Shown here: positions 1 through 11,299 of the stretch, piece after piece
Numbering within the stretch: the stretch's first letter is position 1
Layout: every line of letters starts with the position of its first letter
Source of the DNA: Breviolum minutum Mf 1.05b.01
Taxonomy: Eukaryota; Sar; Dinophyceae; Suessiales; Symbiodiniaceae
Length of the DNA stretch: 64,000 nt
NCBI GenBank assembly: GCA_000507305.1
Contig: DF239880.1
Coordinates: forward strand, 1-64,000
Reading direction: 5' to 3'
Notes under the pieces: generated by a model
The model's input: the letters and a program-made list of their open reading frames with translations, nothing else
What the model was told of the DNA's origin: nothing
The model's database searches: none
Translations under genes and position numbers: made by a program

Positions 1-54
1 CCTTTCATTTACCATCAAATTCAACTGAATGTAGATAAATATACCATACATGGA
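1..54. repeat. Palindrome family C, copy C1 (right part)
   Basis: Family C has tips like CCATGTATGGTATATTTACC and a core with TTTACCATnAAAATCAACC. Here the window begins inside a copy that ends ATATACCATACATGGA. Confidence 0.7.
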
Positions 55-564
55 TGGTTTTGGGTAATTATACAGTCTGGGCAAATTGTAACGACCAAAC
101 CGCCGGTTGGTCACCCCAAATGGTGGTGAATAGTAAGGGAATCCACCTCAAATTCTTTTAATTCGGGTTTAGGAATTCTAGTAATTTGGTGTGAACTGTA
201 TTTGAACAGTTCTTCATCCTTTGTAGCCCCTACTTTAGGAGCGTTTTTCCCAACATGTTGTTCTGATGAGACAAATGTTTTAAGAAGAAGACTGTAATTA
301 TATATATAGATATAAATAATTATATATATATATATACACATACAGTGGGACAAAAATATCATAAACTCCTTATTTTATGGTCCAGAAATCGGCTGCGTCA
401 GGCAGTTATACCCAAAGTGTTGTTTTTTCAAAATGACGCCTCAGTGGTTCATTGATTTTTGTACCCAAAGATAGGAATTGCCCAGACAGGAACCATGGGA
501 ATGGTATACGTACGAGGATTTGGATGATTTTGGTGGTAGATGGTAGGTAGATATACCAAACCCA

Positions 565-675
565 TACTGTTGATCGTTCAGAAATCCGGTAAACTCACCA
601 GTCGAGGTTGGTAGAATATCCCATTTTTTTTACAAGGGTTTTGGGAATGGGACGAAACTGAAGTATCAGCAGTAT
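565..675. repeat. Palindrome family B, copy B1 (right end decayed)
   Basis: Family B has terminal inverted repeats CTGTTGATGGTTCAGAAATC and its complement. The left tip here reads ACTGTTGATCGTTCAGAAAT; the right tip is eroded. Confidence 0.6.
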
Positions 676-731
676 GGTACCAACATCACCAACCAACCCC
701 AGGTGGGTTGAGTATGCCTTCTTGGGCCCCT

Positions 732-893
732 GCTTGGATGATCATCCCTTTTAGTAAGTGGTTAGTACCCCTCATTTATAAGCCATGGAGTTCGGCCATT
801 TGGAAGGGGAAGAATCCCAGTTATGGGGCTTACGATCACCATGGTTATCAACTACTTACAAGTCATGGGATGATCCTCCAAGTGGTGGGTTGG
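732..893. repeat. Palindrome family E, copy E1
   Basis: Family E has tips CTTGGAGGATCAT...ATGATCCTCCAAG and an inner GTAAGTGGTTAGTA with a GCCATTTGGAAGGGG core. This copy is complete. Confidence 0.75.
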
Positions 894-1037
894 CTTCCTG
901 TTGGTTTCCCCGTTGCCAACCCGATCGCTGTCAGGTACTTGTATGCCGCAATCGACTTCACAGCGCCTCAATCGGTGCCTGACTTAGGCCATTAGCCTGC
1001 CTTGGTAAGGAAGGTTTGTTTGTTTAACATAAGGTGA

Positions 1038-1117
1038 TTCCTGAAACCCAAAAAGAAAACCTAGTGTTCCAACCATCCCCATTTTTAGGGGCTACAATAT
1101 GTTAGTTTCAGGGATGG
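1038..1117. repeat. Palindrome family G, copy G1
   Basis: Family G has tips CCCTCCAGGGAACTAACATA-like and its complement, with TTCCAACCATC or GATGATTTTCC inside. G1 is short and diverged; its right part is GTTAGTTTCAGGGATGG. Confidence 0.5.
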
Positions 1118-1467
1118 TATCAAATTTCGACTTGGATTTGTTGATTTTGCTGATTTTTTTATGGATTTGATTCCATGGGAAATCATCACCATTTGGTAGG
1201 ATTGTGTGCTTCATGTTTGTCCAACCATCTAAAAAGTAAATCTAAGATTAAGGTTTGCGAATGAAAGGTTGAAACAACCCTGGAATTTGAGGTACCCTGG
1301 ACCTAGGAACTCATATATTTCCCTTCCCGAACCAAACACTTGAGTCGATGATGTTCCAATGGTGGGATATGTCGATATGTGATCGTTTTCTGGAGGGTAC
1401 ATCCCGGAAAACCCAGCAGGTTTGCCCTTAAAAGATATGCCTTTTGACCCAAAAGGAAATGAATCAT

Positions 1468-1521
1468 TATTTTCACCCTACGTGGGGAAATGATCCAATT
1501 TGACTTGAAACCACCAACTAG
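1468..1521. repeat. Palindrome family A, copy A1 (right half)
   Basis: Contains TGATCCAATTTGACTTGAAA then CCACCAACTAG; the left half is missing. Confidence 0.65.
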
Positions 1522-2541
1522 ACAATCATTGATTTTCAGGGAGATTTGTTAGTTTTAGGGTGGGCAAAATGGTTTCTAATATGGCGGTTTTTAGATCTTA
1601 TATTTTTTTTTCTTTTACACCATGGCATTCGTCACCATGACACATTACTATTTGGGTATTCATAGATAAATGCAACAACACACGTTCACATCCATGTATA
1701 TATAGAGATCATATACATGTCTTATGAGGAATCTCAAGCAAATCTAAGTTTTCAGGACTACGCGGTGACCACTGATCCCAGGAATTGTTGATGGAAACTG
1801 GTCGGATATCACCCAACAGTGTCTACCATCTCACCTCAACAGTTTCTGATGAAATTTCTTTCTTTGCTGGGGTTTGGGGAAGTCGGCTGGGTGATCTTCC
1901 CAAAGTATGTGGGCAAAATCAAGTCGTACCTGCTAAGGTTTGGTCTTTTGGGGGCCAGGTTTTTGGGGTCCAGTCATACCACACTTTTGGGTGGTACTGG
2001 AAGCTTAGGGAATCTCCATCCCCGAAAACTGACATGACTGGCTGGAAAAAATCCCCATGTTCAATAGGCAAATACATCGACTCATTCAGGGCCTGGTCCC
2101 ATTTTCCAAGCCAGTCACTCGTTCTTTTTGGCGGACCCTACCCCCTACTGCCTTGCCTTCGTTGCTTGGGAGGTTTGAATGTGACACCGCGCTACTACCA
2201 ACCGAATGAAGGTTCCAAAGGTTTGACTTACAATAAGATACCACCAGGCTGGACCCCCGCACCGGGGTTGGCAGGTCAAGGAAGCAACTGTGTTTTTGTA
2301 GGTTTAGCAACCAGGAAAGGCAAAGATATACATGCGGGTGTGGAAACACCAACACAAAAATGCAAAGATGTTTTATAAATGCTGGGGGAGGTGTCTAGAA
2401 AGAAAACCTAATTGACTGTATTTTTATTGTTGTTGTTTTGATATCCCTAGGTCTTCGAGTCATACCTGCTGAGGGTTTTTATGGTCTCTTGGAGGGTCCA
2501 GTCAGTAATGCCTTCTTACATTTGGTGGCACTGGAAGATGA

Positions 2542-2666
2542 TACCCTCCCTGAAACTAACATTTTCACACCTAAAAACTGGATGGTTGGAATAGGATCGT
2601 TTCCTTTTGGGGCCCGGCGTGTCATTTTTTCAGGGGCTAGAAATGTTTTTTTTTCGGGGAGGGTCG
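2542..2666. repeat. Palindrome family G, copy G2
   Basis: Left tip ACCCTCCCTGAAACTAACAT, right tip ends TCGGGGAGGGT; inner TGGATGGTTGGAATAGGATC. Confidence 0.6.
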
Positions 2667-2780
2667 ATATTCTGTGAAGTTCCTAGTCCAGAGTCCAAAG
2701 GTCAAAGAAATCATTTTGAACTACCTTGCTGAATTCATAGCAACTGAAACAACTCGGAGGCCTGAAGTCCGGTCATGCCT

Positions 2781-2914
2781 ACTTGGATCTCTCGGGCAGG
2801 AAGTTAGGATCAATGGTTAGGATCAATGGGGTACGCCACGTAGTTATACATGGGGTATTTATTGGGGTTATAACCCACTTCCTAACCTTTTACTAACTTC
2901 GTGGGACATCCTAG
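2781..2914. repeat. Palindrome family D, copy D1
   Basis: Family D has tips ACTTGGATGTCC...GGACATCCAAGTA and arms rich in GTTATAACCC. Left ACTTGGATCTCTCGGGCAGG, right GTGGGACATCCTAG. Confidence 0.65.
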
Positions 2915-5462
2915 CAGGCTTTGGTGGTTTTAGTTGTTGGTCTTGGAACTGATAAGAGAGAGAGCTTCCTAGAGCCTCTATATTGTTGAATATGTAGATA
3001 AGATAGCTCCTGTTAATGATGGCGAGTCCCATGTAAGCCACTACAAGGAAATATGATACCTGGTATAGTGGCATACACTGCCAATTGGGTGATTTTATAC
3101 CTACCACCCACCTTGGAACTGAGAGAAATCCACTAACCTTTAGTGCAAAATGGGTGGTACTTGTTGGGATTAATCCACGAGGCAATGCCGATAGTTCTTA
3201 CAGATGTGTTTTTTTTCGGGTTGTCCAAACCTTTGGGCGGCCATCCCAGCCCAGCTATCAAGAGTGGCAGTCATAACCATTGTGATTAGCAACTCACCCA
3301 GCGCATTACGCTTACTTCAGCTCTGAACGGCAAATACAACATGGTTGCCAAACAATTGTATGTCCATTATTTTTCAATTTACATTAATTTATAGATTGTA
3401 TAACATGATTTGCATGTATGATACAGAATTATATATATATATATACGCTATGTATTATAGATTGAATATGCATATGCTTAGGTTTTTGTACATATCATAT
3501 GTTAACCAGAGATCTGTGACCGTTCTTCGCCCTTCCGAACCATCATTTCCTCGCCAGGTTGGGAGCTAGCAGAAGTGAATGATGTCGTGAAGGAGAAGGT
3601 GCCTTGTTGTTGATGGGTTGGGGACAAGGACGGCCTGGGGGAAATGCCTAAGAATCCAGATATGCCCTAAGATTTCAGGAGAAATCCCCTAGAATCCTAT
3701 ATTTTTGGGAATGGGATGTTTCGACCATGAAAATCCTACGATTTTTCGGAATGGGTCTGCACATTCTTAGGGAATATATACATGTACCCCAACGGTATTT
3801 GACATATGTTCAACCTACTGGTAGAGATTCTTGGGGAATTTTTTCACCTAGAAATACCCCACGTGATATACGGGGAAGTCAACTGCCTTGAGGCTGAGAT
3901 CTCAAGATGTCACCAACCCGCCACTGGGGAAGTCCTGGATTTCACTCATTTGAGGGGTAGCTTTGGCACCGAAAAAGTAACTACCAATTATTTGGAGATG
4001 TTTTAATGTATTCCCAATTGGTAGGTATTTACCTTTACTTCATTTATATGTTTTATATAGTAGTTAGGTGTTAATATAGTCATTTATGCTTGGTTGAATA
4101 TGATTCGCCATGAAAACCAATTGTTTGGTGACTTGTTTTCATTGAGTATTTGCAGTGACTCATTGGAAAAATCATCCCCAACACCTGCTCAATATCCATG
4201 ATCGTTGATGACCGAAAACCCTAGTAAAGGCGGTTCATGTATGTAAAGAGGCTGATGAGACATGATGAATTTCATCCATGGATGCTTTTGGGAGTTGCAC
4301 ACCAGTTCAACCAAAGGGTTGATTAAGTTTGGTGGTTTACTCTTCAGTATTCACACAGTACATGAAGTACATGGTGTAGCTGGCTGGCCAGGGAATGAAG
4401 GAACGACTCCCCATCGTAACCATCTATGGTTTCATTCCCTCATTCCCTACTAAGGGCCACCTAGGTAGTAGTACTGACAATTTTAGCATCCCAACATATC
4501 CTCCGCTTTTGAGTCCTCCAGCAAATTCCAAGTGAGTCCTTTCAACCGGGCTTCAAATAGGGAGGGGAGCTCTGCCGAGTTTGGATATGTTTTTTTTTTC
4601 GCAAAAAAAAAACAATTGACGTCCATCAATTTCAATTTCTTTTTCTGGGAAACTGGCATTTCTCCTCTATAAGTCGGAGTTATAACCCCAGTCAAACCCA
4701 TGTTTTTTGGGATGTTTGGCCATTATAGGGGCCAAACAGAGGTTGGAAGTTGGAAGGCCTTTCCCTTTTAAGAAATGGCCCCCTTTCTTTCAGGCCGACA
4801 TTCATTCGTTGTTAGTTTTCGGTGGTTTGGATTGACAACCTCCCCTATATGAGCCATGGAAAAACTACATTTTTCGGGCCCAAATACGACGTTGAAACTC
4901 TAAAGCGCGTGTTGATGGCAGGTGATTAAGCCTTATCCATGGGGCACTCATTTGTTGGTGGCGAAGGATAACAAGGCTGGACGGATGGAAAGTCTTATGA
5001 GGAAAGGGGGGGGGGGTCCATACCTGGGGAATCCAAATGACCTTTTATTTTTGCCTGAATGGAAAAAGGCGACTTTTTGTCATCATATCCCTTGGAAATG
5101 CCTTCAGGCGTTTTGGGTCTACTGCAGGCGTTTTTTCCCAAACAGGGCTCCCAATGGAAGTAGCCCCAACCTTGTTGGTGCGCCCCCTCTTGATCCTTCT
5201 TGCCACTGCCCATTTTTGACATCAGCAACTCAATCAATGATATTTGGGAATGATTTCAATTTGAACCACTTTTGCAGCATTTTGGCTGTATACATCGGAA
5301 ACCTCATTCCCCGATCCCTGCTTTTGACCTATGGACCCGACAGTCAAAAAGATTTTGACTGATGCAGGCAGGGTTACTAAGGGTTTTGTCACAAATGTTC
5401 AAAATGTTCCCTGAAGTATTAGATAACATGTTAAAAAATGGGAGGCCTCGGAGATATGCCAG

Positions 5463-8400
5463 ATGGGTTCTTCAAACAAGCTCGTCTGGCTGTATGGCCA
5501 CTTGACAACGCCGAGGAATCTTTTTCCGCATGAGTGCAAGCTCAACCTGGTTTTGCTTTTTTGTTGCAAAAGCTAAGCCTCTAAACTTCACTGACAACAA
5601 AATGTAGCGCTGCCCTAGGATGTTTTGACGGAAGAGAAGGCCAAGGTCATGGTAGACAATTTTGTTGCCGGGGGAAGTGTCTATACTCTCTGGCAATTTT
5701 TTTGGACGTGGAAAGAAGACTGTATCTTGCCCAAAAACATGTTGCTACATTTATGTGAGTGGGTGTTTAAGTTCATATCAGGTGTATGTATGTTCTCAAG
5801 TGTTGAACTGTTCTCTATGTTCTCTTGGAATCATGCTTCAACTTTGCTCTGTTTTATCTTAGGTGATCGTTTATGGGATGAGATTCTGACACTTACTGAG
5901 AAAGATGATATTCCGGCCACACAGCCCGAACCCGCCGGCTCATAGGAAGCTGACCTTAGACAAGATTTAGCAGAAGATGTGGCAACTGGAAAAAAACATG
6001 TAACAGCACGGTCCACCTGCCCATGCAATTGCACATACAATTGAAGCTATCTAATAATATCCAACTCAATTTGTTTTATGTTTGCTTCCCTGCGCAGGTT
6101 CCCCTTTCATGGTTTTCTTTCTGTACTTTCGAATGTGGTGCGCCCATCAGCCTAACCCTGAATTCCTTTTACCCTTTTCATTAGCATCCTTCAACTCTAG
6201 GTACATGGGAGCTTTCTGGATGAGACTATGCGAAGGCCCACAACTGTATAAATAGAAATCAACCTCGCAAATTTTGGTGGGACAGTTTTGAAATCTGGGC
6301 AGGTTCAGAACCAATGAGCCTGTCCCTACAACTTTTGATGAGGGTCTGCCCTGCCTGTTTAAATCTGTAGGTCCCCATTTTATACCCTCACTCTGCCAAA
6401 TATACTGTTTCCATTTTATGTTTCAAATCAAAAAAGGTAATCGCCAAGCGTTTAAAGATTAGTTATTGGCAGCATGAGTTCCAAACATGGCAATACATAC
6501 TACCAAGCCCATCTGGCCCACTTGCCAGGAGTCAGGCACTTGCAGTGCTTGAGCAGCTTTGCCCAAGCAGTGCCCCTATCCGCCTCGGTAGATCTCATGT
6601 CTTTTTTCAAGAATCTGATTGCGTCAGTGGATGAATTGCTGGTGAGTTTAGACTTGAACATTTAAACCCATGGCTTTGCAATGTAGCTTTTGGCTAACAG
6701 GCCTTTAGGAAACCCAGTGAGAAGCCATGGAACATGACAGCTTAGACCCTGTGCCAGTGATGGGTGAAGATAATACGTTAGAAGGGTTAGCAAAAGTTTG
6801 GGAATCTGATGCTGACATTCGGCGTGCTGTGCTGAAAGGTGGTAATCTACTCAAATGGCCCAGCCCAAAAACAGTGGGTGTTATCAGCTTCCCTGCTATC
6901 CGCCTGAATCGAAAGGTTCTTGAATACGTCTTGCAGCACTGGTGCCCCCAAGACGCGGACAGGAAGACAGCATCGATTGGCTTCTTGAAACCTCAGGCTG
7001 GAGGGGTGTGAGGCAAAGTCATGAAAGTTTCACATCCCCCCTTTTACTCACAAACTTCTTTGTGCCAGATAAGAATGCTTCGACGATCTTTGCAATTGCC
7101 GGAGAATGGGGCACTTGTACATTGTGAAGCTCATGCCCTAAAAGCACTGGTTTCACTTTTGATTCGCCGGCATGATGGATCCAAACGGAGGGTGCCTAGC
7201 CAAAAATAAACATGGTTCAACTTGTTCTCGAGATATGTTTGCAAAAAAACTCTGGATACCAAACTTATCAAACATGGAGTTTCTTGATCAAACAGCTAAG
7301 GACCCTGAAGTAGAAAAGATGTTTGCAGTCCTGGGGAATTTTTTTTCTATCCGTGGTGCAAATCAACGGAATGATCAGTACCCAGTTCCCGATGAGGAGC
7401 AGGAAGAGGTTGATGGAGGGGATGAGGAAGGGGAAGGTGAGGGTGAGGGTGGGGAGTCTGATGAAGACTTTGAATGTGACACAGAGTTGGATCCCGATAA
7501 CATCAGTACCCCAATCAAAGATTCATCTCAAACTGAGAAGCTTGCCCCTGTTACTACTCCTAAGTCTGTGAAAAGATCAATTAGCTTTGATGATGACCCC
7601 TTCAACGAAGTTTTGGCCTGGCGTATGGGAGGGGACAGTATGGTCAAGCCAACACCATCTCCCAAGTCCCCATGGTGGGCCCCGACCCCATTGAGCGAGC
7701 AAGCAGCACCGCCTGTCGAGCTTGAAACCGATGAAAGTGATGAACTCAAAGCTATTGCCCTGGAATTGGCCCGTGTGGAGTACCTTATCTTAAGCATTTC
7801 CAGTAACAACATCACACTACACAGTACCAAAATGTTCTTAGAAGATCATCCTTTTATCTTTTGTTGTTTTTACTTTACTGGTTGGTACTTTGGGTGAGGC
7901 ATCTGATGTCCCAGAAAAAGCTTAAGATCCTCAAAGAGAAGGCAAAGTCTTCTTTCGACCTTGAACCTGCAGGTGTGGTTTCCAACTTGGGGTAATTCAA
8001 TATATAGTTTCAACAAATACTTTTCTTCTTCTTCTAAAACCTTCCGATTGCAGGTACCGCTGATGACACTCTACCCTATGATGCTGAGGAAGCTCTGGAG
8101 GTTGCAAAGGTTGTGGATCGGGTGGAAGAATCTGAGAAGAAAGTAGGTGATGGAGACAACAACGGTTATGATGGTATATCAGGGTCAAAGGGGTTGCCTT
8201 CTGAAACTCCTTCTGAACCAAAGCCACCCAAAGCACCTGCGAAAGATGCGCCAATGCTGCCACCGTCCAACATCCCAAAGAAGCGTCGCAAGCCTGAGGC
8301 GGCCAGTGCTGAGGTTTCTACTGCATCAGTTGAGATGTTGGCTGAGGAGGCACAAACCTAGTCTGTCAAAGTTAGTTCAAATTGACTTTCACAAATTTCC

Positions 8401-9165
8401 ACCGGACTTTTTTTCATGAGAAAATCAAAACACATTTGAACAGTGGCCGTTGCAGGTGTCTGTTACGAGGATGCAGCAACTTGAAGCGTTTCCCCACCCT
8501 AAAGCGAAGGCAAAGGCAGGCAAGGAAGGTGAGACCGAAAAGAAGAAGCCAAAGGGGAAGGGAAGAGGAAGGGGTGGAGGGAAAGGAAGAGGAAAGGGTG
8601 GAGGGAAAGGAAGAGGAAAGGGAAAGGGGAAGGCAAAGGTGGAAAAAAAGGCGAAGGGTACCGGTAAAGGTGATGACACTAAGGGTAAGGCTAAGGCAAG
8701 GGCAAAGAGCAAGGGATCACCAAAAAGCAACAAGACAGCAGCTAAGGCTAAGGCAGGTAAGAGCAAAGAACCCAAGTCGGGGAACAAATCCTGGGCAAGG
8801 CGCTACCCTCCCAAGAGCGACCCTGCCAAGACATGGTACCATGCTGTGAAAGATTCCTTCCAATTACATCTTCATGCCCAGTTCGCCCACCCTGGCCAAC
8901 AAGAGGACTCCTTTGAATCATTTTGTTGATTTTGCAGTGATAAAAGGGAAATTTATGAAAACAGTTTATCTAATGTTCTTTGTAGGAACCATTTTGGAAC
9001 TTCTGCAAGCAGCGCTTGGAGAAAGAGAAGAACCTCAACATGACAGAGTATTTCGATTTCTGTTGCATGTCGGCCTTGGACTTCTTGGCACAGTCTAACA
9101 AACGTCTCCGTCTTGTACTTAACTACAATTGTTTGTTTCCTTGAACCGTTCATGCTCCAGCCTGC
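5463..9165 (+). CDS. Multi-exon lysine/alanine-rich dinoflagellate protein (upstream block)
   Basis: Unrecognised function. Exon-like segments lie near 5463-5533, 5620-5690 (EEKAKVMVDNFVAGG), 5864-5945, 6474-6641, 6727-7011, 7060-7200, 7330-7790 (very acidic, E/G/D-rich), 7890-7972, 8054-8352, 8455-8910 and 8987-9160. Good boundaries include GTGAG right after 6641, TTGCAG before 8054 and before 8455, and TTTGTAG before 8987. The exon ending near 8349 hits an in-frame stop unless it leaves through a GC donor (GAG|GCACAA), which fits the relaxed 5' splice sites of dinoflagellates. Residues from 8480 to 8800 are almost pure K/G/A/R, typical of a disordered nucleic-acid-binding linker. The last exon contains EYFDFCCMSALDFLAQ. 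ATG 6727 has a GCCATGG context and an in-frame stop just upstream, so it may be the real start. It probably continues into the methyltransferase-like block downstream. Confidence 0.6.
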
Positions 9166-9169
9166 CTAA

Positions 9170-9800
9170 AAACCTTCAACTACCAAGCTCACACTAAGGT
9201 CGGGAGCAGTAGTAGCTATGAGTTCTATGATCTGAGAGGGGTTCGGGTTTCCATCCTTTGGCTTAGATAGTTTCTTCTGAAGTTGGTGTGGAGGTTTTAA
9301 GTGGGGAGGAATGCACGTGGCTGTAAAAAAAGACTAGTAAAAAGACCTTGCCATGATTATACCAAATCATCTTCTTGTAGGCCACCATGCATTCCAAAAT
9401 TTGATCCTGGGCCCAAACAATCAGGGCCTGGGCTGGTTGTTTAACTTCACTCCGTTTTGTCCAAGAAGGGACTTTGCTTATGGATGATTCAACACACCCT
9501 TTCCATCGCGGTATAAAAGTCCAATTGCGTTCAATTGCCCAATTGGAACAGAAACAGGAACTCACAAGGATCAGCTCATACTAAAAACTCCTACTTAGAA
9601 CCTTTCATTCTTTGCCATGGAAGGTACAGCCTGATGCCCATCCTCTCTGCATATGCCCGCCTGGGGCATTCTCATGATGGCGAAGGCCATCCTGTGGGGC
9701 TGCGGGGAAGTTGTTTGCTCGGTACTGCTCTTTTCCAAGCTTCAATGCTTTTTCAAATTTAGTGCCCGCAGGTCTAGGGTCAAATATATATAGGAATTTG
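9170..9800. other. Intron or spacer between exon blocks
   Basis: About 630 bases without a supported exon, between the last lysine-rich exon and the methyltransferase-like exons. Short open frames exist on both strands but none has convincing composition. It could be a long intron. Confidence 0.35.
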
Positions 9801-9807
9801 AAGCGCC

Positions 9808-9888
9808 ATGAACCGAGCCCAAATTGATTTGACCATCCGGCGCCTCATCCAATGCAAAGCACCGAAGGTTTCCTGCCAGCACATTTGA
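9808..9888 (+). CDS. Candidate short exon, possible start of the methyltransferase-like gene
   Basis: ATG at about 9796-9800 opens a frame reading MNRAQIDLTIRRLIQCKAPK before a stop near 9888. The composition looks coding and it lies about 200 bases before the first clearly homologous exon. Whether it is a start exon or an internal exon cannot be decided here. Confidence 0.3.
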   Translation: MNRAQIDLTIRRLIQCKAPKVSCQHI

Positions 9889-10091
9889 ACATGTGGATTC
9901 AGGTTCCTTCTCAGTTAGGAGTTTTGCTAGTCCTATTCTTTGAAAGTATTCATAAAGGCTTGTTAGATACTAAAATAAATAGGTGCCCCTTTTTGATTTT
10001 TGCCCTTTAAAAAAAGGGGGATGTCACAAGCCTTCTGAATACATTCAGGTGTTTCTAATTGCAGCTGAGGTATTTGTGGTTCTAGTCCTTT

Positions 10092-10288
10092 TGACTTCAT
10101 TTTTGGACTTATGGAATGATGACCCGCAGTACGAAGTCATGGAGCTGTTTGCTGGAGCCTCTAGGATCACTCGTTTGGCTAAATCGTTGGGTTTGTCGGC
10201 ATGTGGTCACGACGTCACATTTGACCATGAGACGAAGTCATGCTTCAACCTTCTGGACAATGCTGGGTTTGTGTTTCTTAGATGTTGA
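10092..10288 (+). CDS. Exon with SAM-methyltransferase motif I (ELFAG)
   Basis: The frame reads MELFAGASRITRLAKSLG followed by CGHDVTFD. ELFAGxSR followed about 15 residues later by an acidic residue after a hydrophobic strand is the usual layout of motif I in class I methyltransferases, especially C5-cytosine methyltransferases (F-x-G). From memory, this exact opening is shared by a large dinoflagellate protein family. The 5' boundary is near GCAG at 10063-10066 or a little later, and the frame closes at 10286. Confidence 0.65.
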
Positions 10289-10427
10289 TTAGCAGTGTTT
10301 CTGGTTTATCTTTTGAAAATCAACTTGCTTGGTAAACCCATCATGTCAAGTTCCATCCTAAAAGATTGATGTTGGCCGGTTGCTGTTGACATGTGAGGCT
10401 AGCTATTTACTGCATCCTCAAGTCGAG

Positions 10428-10562
10428 GTATTCATACCTTACTCTAATCATGGGGATTTGCTGCAGTTCTTTTGTCCAGATAAATGCTGGCACAAGCGGC
10501 CGGGACTACCTGGTGCCAGAAGGGATCACTCGACACTTTTCTGTGTCGAACTCAAACCTTCT
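10428..10562 (+). CDS. Methyltransferase-like exon, motif IV-like segment (GICCSSF)
   Basis: The frame reads IMGICCSSFVQINAGTSGRD then LVPEG. In the dinoflagellate relatives I recall, this position is G-I/V-P-C-S-S-W/F followed by GTSxRS. It corresponds in order to the PC catalytic loop (motif IV) of C5-cytosine methyltransferases. Here the proline is replaced (ICC), so the active site may be altered. The exon ends around CAAACCTT, and the following 120 bases look intronic. Confidence 0.6.
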
Positions 10563-10687
10563 TGTTTGCAGGCACTGGTTGGGAACCTACAAGTTTTTAA
10601 AAGTGAACACCGTTGGGTGGGGCAAGTCGGGTGGTGTGAAGGAACTTGTTTACATCTTGTTTTTGTCAACTGACCTTTTCTGGAAGG

Positions 10688-10803
10688 TCGATGTTGTTGG
10701 CTCTTCTAGCAATTTGTTCACGTGCTACCGTTCTGATTGAGAACCCGGACAACAGTATGATCAACAAACATGGAAGGTTTCAATGGCTTGCCAGGAAGCT
10801 TAG
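10688..10803 (+). CDS. Methyltransferase-like exon, motif VI-like segment (IENP)
   Basis: The frame reads LLALLAICSRATVLIENP then DNSMINKHGRFQWLARKL. VLIENP matches the VxxENV/VxEQP strand of motif VI in C5-methyltransferase-like proteins. Relatives carry EQP followed by a conserved S-x-x-x-x-H/Y-P-R-F, here NKHGRFQWL. Confidence 0.6.
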
Positions 10804-10970
10804 GCGAAAAGGTCTCCCAGCCCCATGGTTGTGTTTCAGAATAGCATGTTTACCTCAAATATAAGAATAGATGAAAATGGTCTTTTGTGTTGAAGTGTGT
10901 TAGATGGTTTGTTTTTTAGTTCTGCTGTTTCATGCTGTGCCCAGTAACTCACTAAGATGTACCGGTGCAG

Positions 10971-11165
10971 CTTTTGGATGAAACACTATGGTTGCAAAAC
11001 ACCGAAGAGAACACGTCTTTGGAGTTGGTCATGGGGTGTTTCTATTTTCCACAAGGGGAAACTTCAGGGCAAGAACAGGAAGGCTACCATCAAGACTGCT
11101 TTGGTGTATTTAGACTCCAAGGGTGTTCGTCGTTACAAGGGCACCCGGGCCCTTAAAAGCACACA
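10971..11165 (+). CDS. Exon with WMKHYGxxTPKR signature
   Basis: Acceptor GTGCAG lies just before 10971. The frame reads FWMKHYGCKTPKRTRLWS, a strongly conserved signature of this dinoflagellate family. It is followed by basic residues (GKLQGKNRKATIKTALVYLD) and SKGVRRYKGTRALKSTQ, matching the DKxGxxRWKGxxxLKxSQ tail I recall. This closes the methyltransferase-like module. Function of the tail is unknown. Confidence 0.65.
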
Positions 11166-11299
11166 GCCCCTTTTTTGCAATAAATTACTTGAACTTTTTT
11201 TGTATTTTCACCCCATAATAAATAACACAACTGTATGGGAGATTGTACGAAAGACTCCTTGGTGGTTTGTTCCCCCAGTCCTTCCAGTGAATGCACCGG

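Larger units (their letters stand above)
60..5400. other. Non-genic stretch with palindromic repeats
   Basis: No exon I would defend; open frames are short and compositionally random. It holds the B1, E1, G1, A1, G2 and D1 repeats, an imperfect palindrome at 4391-4450 and AT-rich filler. Confidence 0.5.

Noticed and set aside
8425..8787. 120-codon minus-strand frame full of Leu/Pro/Phe
   Set aside because: Shadow of the lysine/glycine-rich plus-strand exon, whose codon pattern leaves the other strand open.
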